64,000 bases of DNA from assembly GCF_964275005.1 (NCBI RefSeq), contig NC_092686.1, positions 14,046,431 to 14,110,430 on the forward strand. Direction: 5' to 3'. The translations under genes and the position numbers were made by a program. The DNA comes from Diadema setosum (Eukaryota > Echinodermata > Echinoidea > Diadematoida > Diadematidae). The notes under the pieces were generated by a model, which worked only from the letters and a program-made list of their open reading frames with translations, ran no database searches and was not told where the DNA came from. Shown piece by piece: positions 1-9,596 of this stretch (its first letter is position 1; each line of letters starts with the position of its first letter).

Positions 1-810
1 TACACCAAAAGGACAGAGAGGTGAAAAAGAGCAACACTTCCACATGATTTTTCTTTGTGCGTCAGTGTCTCACCACTTAATGCCAAGTTTTCCGACAGAT
101 ACGTTACCACATAATCAAAATGCTGAAAAGAAATTGTAAATGTTTTTACAAACAAATCGTTGTGTGCTCATAAACTCCAAAGTTCTATTCTATAAAACCC
201 AACCACTTTCATATTCTATGCAACAACTTTGAAGGTTTATTTTACAAGACGAAGCTAAGATTCAGCATATCAGTTTTTTGCTTTTCAGATTTAGCAGATA
301 CGTTACGTATAATTCAGGGCACCCACAGTGACAAATAATGTTATGTAAAACAAAGTGTTCATAAAACAATTCTGCATAGAATGACGCTTCCATAAAAAAT
401 TAAAGTTATGTTCAAATGAAGAATATTCAGTAGAAATTGCTCTGTAACTTCACCGACAGATTCATTTACGGTACGCCAGATACGTTACCAAACTTTGAAA
501 GAGTAAAAAGTAGTTTATGAAACGCTTCCGAGAAAAGTTTCAGTGTTCTGTTGCATATTTATTTTAGTGTTTTTCAACATATGAAGAACTACTCAAGATT
601 CATTGATAAGTTGAACAATTATTTATTCATTTTCATTAAAAGGGATGAGCCAAACACGTTACCATAGGTCAAACAACTGTTTAGCATATCGAGTTCATAG
701 AGACTGTACCTACTTCCTTCTAAGTGCCTGCAAAAATATATTTTTTAAACCTTGTTTGCATTATCCATCAAAACTTAATGAATATTTATAGTCAGATGGA
801 TAAATACATT
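1..810. repeat. Diverged satellite with CAGATACGTTACCA box
   Basis: No gene is visible here. The 14-bp box CAGATACGTTACCA occurs at 96-109 and 477-490, with variants at 295-307 (ends CGTTACG) and 651-664 (CAAACACGTTACCA). Spacings are 199, 182 and 174 bp. Sequence between boxes is only loosely alike (short shared pieces such as CATAAA and CGCTTCC), so this looks like an old tandem array of about 185 bp with one conserved box. The LINE at 811 interrupts it and it resumes after the LINE. The left end lies outside the window. Confidence 0.5.
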
Positions 811-1175
811 GTTTGTTTGTTTGTTTGTTTTATTTTATTTTATTTAATCACGGGATAAAATGCCCTCGATCAGCCAGATGAGGCTGTTTTTCAGAGAGGC
901 CGTGAGTACAGTGTTACAGCAACAACAAAAACAACACAACAGTTAACAAATCAATCAAAGTAGATTAACAATAAAAAAACAACATAGAAAACAACAAGCA
1001 TAACATAATGAAATACATTACAATATAGCAGAAACTAGATACCAAGAACAAAAAAAAGAAAAGAAAAGAGGAATATAAACGTAACCACTAAACACAAACG
1101 CTACAAAAGAGGGTGACACAAACAAGTTCACGTAAATTCAGACAAATTAGCTCAATCATAGTTATGAAATCCACA

Positions 1176-2252
1176 CTATAACACATACTCTAACATTCTT
1201 TCAAAAGCCTTCAAATTACTTAGTATTCTTACATTTTCGGGGAGGCTATTGAATATTTTAACACTGGAATAAATGCATCCAAATTTCATGAAATTTGTTC
1301 TGGGTTTTGGAAGTATAATGATATTACGTGAATTACGTAAATTATATCTATCTATTTTGATAACTACTTTTTTACAGATAAATAATGGCAATAACTGGTG
1401 TAATAATTTAAAGATAAATATTGCCGCGTGTTTTTCCCAACGATTCATAATTGCTTCTACGCCAGATAATTCATATAAGGCTCGACTACTGAAACGATTA
1501 TCTACTAATAGAATGGTGCGGAGAGCCCTCTTCTGCAAAACACTTATTTGATTTACTAAACTTTTACTGGCGTTCCTCCACACAATTGAACAATAATCCA
1601 AATGGGGCTGAATAAGGAACCCTTTGTATAAAATAAGGGCGGTGTCTTGCGGAATATATGGCCTTATTCTCTTGAAGCAGTACAACGCAGAAGAGAGTTT
1701 GGCCTTTACATTGGCAATGTGATTGTTCCACGTCAGGGTGTCGTTTAAGGTCACACCTAAATACTTACAGGAGCTTTTTTGTTGCACGCTAAAATCATTC
1801 ACCGTAACCTTAACGTTATCAAAGAGGTGTTTTTTCCGCATAGGTGTGACAATCATGTATTCACACTTTTTCTCGTTTAGCAGTAGTCCATTGTACCTCA
1901 GCCAGTTCGTTATCGCCCTTAAATCATGATTTACACACTTTTCTAAGTCATGGGGATTGTTTGATGCGTAGTTAAGGCAAGTGTCATCAGCGTACAAAGA
2001 GACAGTACAATGTTGTACAACTTCAACAATGTCATTGATAGTTATCACGAACAGAAGCGGTCCGAGGATACTCCCCTGGGGAACGCCACACGTAACGAGA
2101 CGTTGTTCAGACATATTTCCGTTAACAACTGTGACTTGCTTCCTAAACGCCAGATAATCTTTGAACCAGGCTAAACTGTCGGATTCTACACCGTATTTTC
2201 GCAGCTTCTCAATTATCACATCATGAGGTATTAAATCGAAGGCTTTTTTCAA
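1176..2252 (-). pseudogene. LINE ORF2, 3' part: reverse transcriptase palm and thumb
   Basis: The piece opens at KKAFDLIPHDVI (RT motif A, catalytic Asp), then has GVPQGSILGPLLF (motif B, residues 56-68), SLYADDT (motif C, catalytic YADD at 87-90), and SSCKYLGVTLND (motif E region). The thumb and C-terminal part follows with SALYCFKRIRPYIP and LDYCSIVW, typical of CR1/Jockey-group elements. It ends in a normal stop at 1176, about 330 bases from the simple-repeat tail. The RT core is fully conserved although the element is frameshifted upstream. Confidence 0.88.
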
Positions 2253-2253
2253 G

Positions 2254-3684
2254 TCAAGTGTAATGAGTGCAACTACACGCCCTTAATTCATCTAAAGCCT
2301 TCCGGATATTTTCTGTAATTGTTACAAGAGCAAGCAAAGTTGAATACTTAGGGAGAAATCCAAATTGATTATTTGTTAAAAGATTATTTTCATTGAAATA
2401 CTTGTATAATTGCTTAAAAACAACCTTCTCGAGGACTTTCGAAAGGACTGGAAGGACCGAGATGGGTCGATAACTTTGTGGGTCGGTCATGTCGCCTCCT
2501 TTGAAAATTGGCGAAACTCGAGCTAGTTTCCAGGCTTCTGGTATTCTACCCTGAGCCAGAGACAAGTTTAATACATGACATAATGGTTTCACGATCACAG
2601 GCAGAGTATCTTTCAACACACTTGTTGGTAAATTATCTAAACCGGCTGCCTTGTTTCTCGGAATTGTATCAAAAGATTTCATGATTTCACATTCGGTGAC
2701 AGGATCAAATGAAAATTTGCAGGTTACTTGTTTAATGTACTGAGCGGAACTGCGATAATCTTCTTTCGGCAAACTAGACTTAAGACGTTTTGGCGCATCC
2801 ACAAACAAATTATTTATAACATTGGCTATTTCTTTGTAGTTGTGAACGTCCTTTCCTTCGGATTTGACATGGTACAATACATGTCCCTTTCTCCTAGGTA
2901 ACAGTGTATGAAGAAGCTTCCAGAGAACGGACGAGTCACCCTTATTTTTCAAAATACTTTCATTTATATATTTTCTTTTACATTTACGAATCAAAGAAGT
3001 TACATGATTTCTCAATTGCTTATATCTATTCCAATCAGATATCTGTTTGGTCTTCAATGCTATCTTTTTACTCTTATCTCTTTCAAACATAAGCGACTTA
3101 ATGTCATCATTCATCCATGGGGCTGATTTCTGCTTAACCCTTCTGCGTTTCATTGGAGCAAATTTATCTAATACAGTCACATATTTAGAAACCATCATCT
3201 CGTAGGCGGTATTGATGTCTACTTCACAAAACACCTCATCCCAACATTCACTGCGTAGCTCATTACAAAATGTGTGAAAATCCAAAGTTGCTAAATTGCG
3301 AGAGTTAACATATTTATGATTTGATGTGGCTGTTTTCACTCTACCAATAGCTGATACCACCATATAATGATCACTGAGTGTGATTGGTGCCACGTCACAA
3401 TACTGCATATGTTCATGGTTAGATGAGAACAGTACATGTAAGTCAATGGTTGTGGCAGAGAGTGGTGTAATTCTAGTGGGCTTGATTACAAATTGTTTCA
3501 GACCATAATCCGAGGCAATGTTTAACAGCTTCCTACTATGATTAGATAACACAGGCTTCGTTACATCACAATTCAAATCACCGATCACAATATAATCAAA
3601 CGGTTTAGCATCTAAACACTGAAGAATATTTTCAAATTCTTCAAAACATTTCACTGGAGCATCTGGGGGTCTATACCACACCAC
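2254..3684 (-). pseudogene. LINE ORF2, middle part: endonuclease C-half and reverse transcriptase N-half
   Basis: This frame continues the endonuclease: WYRPPD near its start, GDLNCD at residues 35-40 and LSDHYMVV with the catalytic SDH at 104-106. A basic linker (RRRVKQKSAPWMNDDI and a RKCKRKYI segment) follows. The reverse transcriptase begins around residue 340 with NKAAGLDNLPTSVLKD, then SPIFKGGD and YRPISVLPVLSKVLEKVV. The frame ends in a spurious tail (LRACSCTHYT) because of a one-base shift near 2270; in the next frame the sequence reads VVALITLDLKKAFD and continues. All catalytic residues of this part that I can check are present. Confidence 0.85.
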
Positions 3685-3716
3685 AATACACAGTGGCTTC
3701 TGCCTAAGAGTAACTT

Positions 3717-4283
3717 TTATACATAGAAGCTCGATATCACAAACGATTTCTGTATAAATCGTATATATGCTATTGAATCTCGTACATATATAAGTATACC
3801 CCCTCCTTGTCTATTCCTATCACGACGTATTACATTATAACCGGCTATCTCTATCTCAGTGTCAGATATAGACCCATCAAGTCTGGTCTCGCACAAGGTA
3901 AATATATCAAAATGATTATTGGTCAGTAAATTTTCTACTTCTTCTAAGTTCTTCATAAGAGAACACACATTTAAATGACAAAGTTTTAAACCACGGTGTG
4001 ATTTGAGATTGCGAAATATTGTCTCGCAGTCATCATATTGAAATGTGTTAGTCGATAAGGACAATGCTGTCTGCGTGGGTTCATTTGGCTCAGGCAAGTT
4101 ATTGAAAGGCAATTCGGTGAAGATGCACTTACTACATAACCAGTCAGCTGTTGAATGACAGAAATCGTCGTCCACGTTTGAGCATGAGAGATGAATCCAG
4201 TTGTGGCATGAAACACATAATATAGCGTTGTGATTAGATTTGACGGGCTTTGAACATTGAATACATGGGAACTTGTGTAACAT
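3717..4283 (-). pseudogene. LINE ORF2, 5' part: PHD-like zinc finger and start of endonuclease
   Basis: The frame opens MLHKFPCIQCSKPV and shows a Cys/His ligand series (CxxC, then CVSCHNWIHLSC, then WLCSKC) fitting a PHD-type zinc finger in the first 55 residues. Near residue 100 comes LKLCHLNVCSL, the usual start of the APE-like endonuclease of CR1-group LINEs, followed by DIFTLCETRLD (catalytic Glu) and RRDRNRQGGGILIYV. The frame is lost near 3755, where a one-base shift moves to the frame reading EIVCDIELLCIKV, which leads into the next piece. A finger fused to the endonuclease start is less common than a bare endonuclease. Confidence 0.8.
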
Positions 4284-4330
4284 AACGGATGATCCCGCTG
4301 TTTGCGATACTCAGTGTTGACAAAACTGAG

Positions 4331-5167
4331 CTAGAGCTTTTCAAGGTCATGCTCACTGTTGATTTTCACCTTCCTGTTGTCTATTGTGAGGGCGGTGATT
4401 TTGAAGTCGCTTGTCCATGCTTTTCTGACGCTTCGGCTGCTCCGAACTTTGCCGAACAGGGCTTGACGGTCTCTCGTGAGGTGTTCGTTGACGAAGATAC
4501 TGGTCCCTCGCAGCTTGCTCCGAGCACGGTAGATCTTGTCCCTCATGTTGTATCTCGTAAACTTGACTAGCAGGGGGCTGGGACCACGAGATCCCTCTGT
4601 GTGCTTGACCTGCAGACGATGTGAGCGATCGATGTCTTCTGGGGTGAGTTCGATCCCCAGCTTTTCTTTGACGAGATCCATGACAACTGCATCGGTGTCC
4701 TCGTTTGCGGATTCGGCAAGTCCGTAGATCCTCAAACAGTTCCGACGACTGTAGAGTTCAAGATCTTTCATCTCATCGGCAACTTTGGACAGCTTGTGCT
4801 CGAGATTACCGATGTGTTTTTCGAGGTCCTGGATCATTTTGAGTTTTGCCTGGAGGTCATGGTCCAGTGACGCATACACTCGCTGCGTGACAGAGTCCAA
4901 GATGGCGTCCGATACCGCTTTTGTTATGACGTCTACTACTTCAGCGGTACACAATGCTTCCACAATGCGTTTTTGAAGGGTGCCATTGAACTCTTCCATA
5001 GAAAGGCCAGGGGGCACAACGCTCGAATGACCAGCAGCAGTGGCCGCAGCTTCATCGGAATTCGTCAACGGGGAAGCTTGCCCAGGGTCCATCGACTGGG
5101 GTGCGTTGGTGTCTTCGGCGTTTTCTGCCTTCTTTTTGGCAGACTTGCCACCGTTTCTGGGGGCCAT
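4331..5167 (-). CDS. LINE ORF1 protein (coiled coil and RRM-like, L1-ORF1-like)
   Basis: This is an open frame of 278 residues from the chosen start MAPRNGGKSAKKK at 5167. An in-frame ATG exists at 5218, but the downstream one begins the basic, disordered N terminus expected of such proteins. Order: basic lysine-rich start, Ser/Ala/Pro-rich linker, amphipathic helical stretch with heptads (DLEKHIGNLEHKLSKVADEM), then LYSRRNCLRIYGLAE, which is the typical entry to the RRM-like domain of L1-type ORF1 proteins, and a basic C-terminal domain. In this family the protein trimerises and coats the element's RNA. It lies directly upstream of ORF2, about 50 bases away. No stop interrupts it, in contrast to ORF2. 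Confidence 0.85.
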   Translation of the reverse strand: MAPRNGGKSAKKKAENAEDTNAPQSMDPGQASPLTNSDEAAATAAGHSSVVPPGLSMEEFNGTLQKRIVEALCTAEVVDVITKAVSDAILDSVTQRVYASLDHDLQAKLKMIQDLEKHIGNLEHKLSKVADEMKDLELYSRRNCLRIYGLAESANEDTDAVVMDLVKEKLGIELTPEDIDRSHRLQVKHTEGSRGPSPLLVKFTRYNMRDKIYRARSKLRGTSIFVNEHLTRDRQALFGKVRSSRSVRKAWTSDFKITALTIDNRKVKINSEHDLEKL

Positions 5168-5340
5168 TTCCAAGAACGGGATATCATCCAGGAGAACGAG
5201 CCAGGGTATTTGTAGCAACAGTTCCGTAACAATATGATGAAAATGTCAAGAACTCGCTAAATTTCGGAAATTTTATCAACTAAATGAGAGAGCGATTCAT
5301 AAGATGTGTTACGTCGTTGGTGGCGCTATAAGGCGCATTC

Positions 5341-6690
5341 AGACGTAAGATGAGAATATTCTGTGAATGAAGAACTCAGCTTTCACATTTAGGGCTCTTT
5401 TCCACTACATTTCATAGTTTAAATATTACGTACAATGTTTAAAATTGTTAATTTGGGCTTACATCATTCATTTTTACATCAATTCATGAGGTAAATAATT
5501 AAACAGGTGATAATTATTAATTCATACACAACTAAAATTATTACTTCCACTTTACCAGATACGTTACCAAAGGTGATTCGATGTTTTTCAATAGTTATTT
5601 CCCCAGGAAAGCAATTCATATTTGTTTCCTGTGGAAATTCCAGATTGGATCGTTCCCTTCGCATGATTTGTGGGATTCGAAACTTTATTTGTACGCGAAA
5701 TTTGCTAAAAATACAAAGTGAATCTTAAGGTTATATTTCATTTCAGCAAAAAGCATATTTCAACCTACCACACAGAAATAACTTCTACCAATTCCAAAGG
5801 GATGACAACATCTTTACCTCTTGAAAAACCCCAATATCTTTAAGGGGGACAGATGTCTTTTCCTGAACAGAAATTGGATCAAAACAATAAATTTAATTCA
5901 GAGTTGGGAGTCCATTACAACATGTAAATTTGCGGTAACGTATCTGATTGGTGATCAAAAATCATATATGATGCTCTATTTCAATTCATTTTTACTCAAT
6001 GAATGGCCATCATTTAGAATGTTCCACTTTTTGTTTCGTATTTGACCGGTTTTGAAGTTTCCGAAAACACATCTTTGAATGTATTACTTTGTGGTTGATT
6101 TTTCGGTTTTACTCACATGGAATTGAACACTTAATCTGAGAATGACCCAGCCATCCCCTTTATCCACTTTACATTCCATGGAATGTGTATTACATTTTTT
6201 GTTTTATATTTTGGAAATGGAGGGGTGTTCTAAAGTCCAGATGTTTTTTTTTTTTTTTTTTTTTTCTGGAAACTTATCAACCATTACGGTAACTTTATTA
6301 TATCAGTCTCCTTAACATAACGCAGTAAGTCATGACTATCGATGCACAATTACAGCTAAAGCAAAGTTTGTCTATTTCATGACTGTAATTTATTTGTTGT
6401 TACTCTATTGTTTAACTTATCGATCTATATTATATTTTATTTGTGGTATAATTATGCTATGTATACTGGACAATGATGATGTATATATTCATATTTGAGC
6501 TGCACAAAATCAATTCAAACTTAGAGTTCAAAATGTCATTTTTCCTCTATTGCTGTAAAACAAATTAAAGGAATGCGAAAAGTCGTCACAAGTTGTACGT
6601 GACATAACTTCAGCTTTTCCCTAGTGTACAATATAAGACAGTCCGATATGTGATAACCTTGCCATGATACACTAACTGAGCAGGGATCGT
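5341..6690. repeat. Continuation of the boxed satellite; no gene
   Basis: To the right of the LINE the box CAGATACGTTACCA recurs at 5566-5579 and in reverse orientation (GGTAACGTATCTG) at 5934-5946, 368 bp apart, about twice the spacing seen left of the LINE. A T-run lies at 6245-6265. No open frame here looks like a protein. The segment after about 6000 shows no structure I can name. Confidence 0.4.
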
Positions 6691-7008
6691 CAGAAAAAAA
6701 AAACCACATTGTCCATAATTATTCATAACAATCTGTAATTATGCGTAACTCTCCGCAAGTATTCAGAAGTATTCGGAAGTTTACGCAAGTCGAAAAAACA
6801 AATAAGATGTCAATTCGTAAGATTATCCGCAAGTGGACGCAGGTGTCCGCATCTGATCGTATCTGTCCGTATCGCCTGCATTTTTCCGTATTTTTTTGTA
6901 ACAAATTCTTGTGACGGCAAGGGATCCGTGAGAGTCCGCAGGAAAAAAATGATTTTTTTTTTTGGACGTAACGCCGGACGCAGAGTATTATGTGACTGGG
7001 GCCATAGT
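6690..7008. other. Unclassified insertion-like segment with CCGCA/CCGTA motifs
   Basis: This block separates non-array DNA from the first array unit, which begins at about 7010 with GGATCCATAAAAGC. It holds many short related words (CCGCAAGT, GTCCGCA, GTCCGTA, TTCCGTA) in both orientations and ends GTGACTGGGGCCATAGTG. It resembles a short non-autonomous transposon, but I could not define inverted ends or a target duplication. Confidence 0.3.
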
Positions 7009-7594
7009 GGGGATCCATAAAAGCTTAGAACAAAATGTAAAACTGAGACCAACTATCAACTTACTGAACTTAGGGGCTGTTCATCCAAGCACCAATGTGG
7101 GTCTACTTGATTTTGGATGCTGCGGCACCAGCTCGTATAACAATTCATAAAGTTCGATCTAACGGAGTTAATTTAAGTTAATAAAGAGTGCAATTGCCCA
7201 TTCGCAATTCAGTTACGTTTACAGGGTAAAACATTCATATGATTTACGGCATTCGCGTAAAATCAACAACTATTTCCTTTCCCTTTCTTTCCCTTTGGTC
7301 AGCTCTCAATAACTGACTCAATGAACTTGGCACTGTATAAACACATGTATTCTGTGGGAAGATTTTGTTGGGTAAACGATTGAATGAAATTCGTTGAATC
7401 GTCTTGTAGTCTACAAGTTGTAGGGGTATTCAAGAAGTCTGATGTTTACACTACTGATGTTTGTACTTCATTACATACAGTATTTGTGTCAACTCGTTTT
7501 TCCAGAAATGAAATATATATTATCATTATTGACTAAAGTATTACGATAGATATTGAGAAATAAATTTTCTTTCCAGTGAATAAATGCTTTTGAG

Positions 7595-7739
7595 TGACAA
7601 ATTACCCTACATCGACGTAAATAGATCAGTGTTTCAGTAGTGGCCATGATAAAAGAAATCATGGGCGTTCGCAGGATTCGAACCTACGAGCTCCTGATCA
7701 ATTCAGTGCTTATTTACGTTGATGTAGGGCAATTTGCCA
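7595..7739 (-). repeat. Foldback element with tRNA-like loop (locus 1 intron)
   Basis: Arms related to TGACAAATTGCCCTACATCG at the left and the inverse at the right enclose a loop containing GGATTCGAACC, the reverse complement of an RNA polymerase III B box. The left arm is shorter than in the paralogous copies, lacking the AAGCACTGAATTG part. Four more copies sit at the equivalent place in loci D, E, F and G. Confidence 0.7.
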
Positions 7740-8355
7740 ATCACTTGCTCAAGTCGTGTGTGGCCACATGGTTTCTAAATGGCCTACAGTACTCACAGCC
7801 TTTTCTTTTTTCTTGGGCAATGAATTTCATTTCTCACTAAATTATTGATGGGAATATACACAAGAGAGTAAAAAGTAGTTAGAATATAGTCCTGTAGAAG
7901 TATTATAAAGGCAAGGTTATGTGGAATAAAGGATGGGTGCTATATGAAAAACAACTATATTCAGATATATAATCTTACAACAGTCAGTCACACGATATGC
8001 TCTGACAATAAGGGATTTACTAATCCCATATACAATATAGATAGCAAGAAGTGCAGTCATTGAGAACGTTTAAAGCGGATTGCCGTCGAGGACAACATTA
8101 TCTAACTGTTTTTCTAGTGAAATGCTAATGAACATAAAGATATAATTTTGGAGATTGAGAGATTATTTTCTGGCTCGTATCCACTATCTTGTAAATTTTA
8201 TTGATAATGTGAAGAGGAATAGGGGGTTTCTATGGGAATAGAAAGGAAAGAGTCATCCGCAAAAAAGGGGGAGAGAGAGAGAGCTTTCAACATAACATGT
8301 ATGAAAACCGTAGATGTAATTAATATGAAAAAATTGACATAACAGACTACCTTAA

Positions 8356-8741
8356 AGGGACTGTACAGTACTGGTTAAGGTAAGGGATTCATGTTTTGAA
8401 CATTTCTAAGTGAGATAATGAGAAACCTCATGAAATATGAAAGAGCATGTAATTTCAAGAAGAATTCAACGTTTATTTGATGAGAATTGGTTTTCAAATG
8501 GCTGAGATATCCAAAAAAGTGATAATGATAAAAGGCTACAGGCCACAACTTTATTAGGATCTCTTTGTTTCACCTTGTTTTTGGATATCTCAGCCATTTC
8601 AAAACCGATTTTCATCAAATAAACTTTTGATACCCTTTAGAATTGCATGCTCCTTGACATCTCATATATAGAGTGGTTTCTGAATATCTCGCAAAACGTT
8701 AAAAGCTAAATCCTCACCTCGACCAGAACTGTACACACCCT
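8356..8741. mobile_element. TTAA-target palindromic MITE
   Basis: The element is flanked by TTAA on both sides (8352-8355 and 8742-8745). It begins AGGGACTGTACAGTACTGG and ends with the inverse-related CCAGAACTGTACACACCCT. The middle is a further large palindrome (GGCTGAGATATCCAAAAA against TTTTTGGATATCTCAGCC). The empty site is seen in locus D near 32510, where the same flank reads ACCTTAATGG with one TTAA. The target suggests a piggyBac- or Kolobok-type source. There is no coding sequence. Confidence 0.85.
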
Positions 8742-9596
8742 TTAATGGTGTATCAAAAAAAAAATGGCATCCAAAGTGGATGCGTATTGTCAACAGTCAC
8801 AAAATATTGTCTGTTGGTTAAGTAATTCCTGGACCACTCCAAAGCATTTCAACGAGGCTGTAATGCTGTGACTTTTTTTTAGCAAGAACTCATGGTTTAT
8901 TATATCAACGGATGTGGAAAAGTTCAGATATTTACAAAATTTTCTTAAGGAAGTGGTTACCCTTTTAATAAAAGTAAGAAATGGGTGGTACTGAAAGTCA
9001 GGTTGAAGATCGATCAAAAAAAAAACAACGATTTAAGAACCAGTATTGCTCTTTAACAAAATGAAAAAAAAAGTTTAAATTGAAAACTTGGCGTATATAC
9101 AATTACATAATCTTTGTATTAGAATAACTTTTGCGATCATTGTCCAGTGGGTACCACATCAGACATGCACTCTATATGGAAAATAAATGAAACTCTGCAT
9201 GTTACAAGGTCGAATGTATGAAAGTGCAAGATGCACCTTCAAAGATGTTCAGATTGTGACACTGGTCGTAAAGGTGCAAAGTAGCACTTGGGTGTGATAT
9301 TGCTCATGATGGAATGTTGAACCAATTTTTCTGAGATTGTAAGTGACAGACTATTAGTTTATGCACAAGAGGGTTCGCAATACAATCCATTATTCTCAAT
9401 AAATGATTTCCACTACGATCATAGTCCATGCTCTTTTATCTGTTAATTTTGAAACAATATCTAATCAAATGATATTTTTTCTACAATAAAGAAAAATATG
9501 ATTTCCGGGCTTGGTATTCACAAAATATTAAAGGGATCTCTAATTTACATTCTCCTGATATCATACTGCTCATTTTCTTTATATATTACTCTCTAG

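Larger units (their letters stand above)
811..5340 (-). mobile_element. CR1/Jockey-group non-LTR retrotransposon (LINE), nearly full length
   Basis: On the minus strand this element has a 5' leader, ORF1 (coiled coil plus RNA-binding fold), ORF2 (zinc finger, endonuclease, reverse transcriptase), a short 3' UTR and a simple-repeat tail. The tail is ATTTT-like then (CAAA)n, seen on the + strand as TGTTTG and TTTTA repeats at 811-846. The 5' end near 5340 is estimated, because I found no clear target-site duplication. Two frameshifts break ORF2, so the copy is dead but recent enough that almost all the coding sequence reads through. The YADD box, PHD-like finger and APE-type endonuclease point to the CR1/L2/Daphne/Jockey group; the exact clade is not resolved. 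It sits inside the satellite that flanks it on both sides. Confidence 0.9.
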
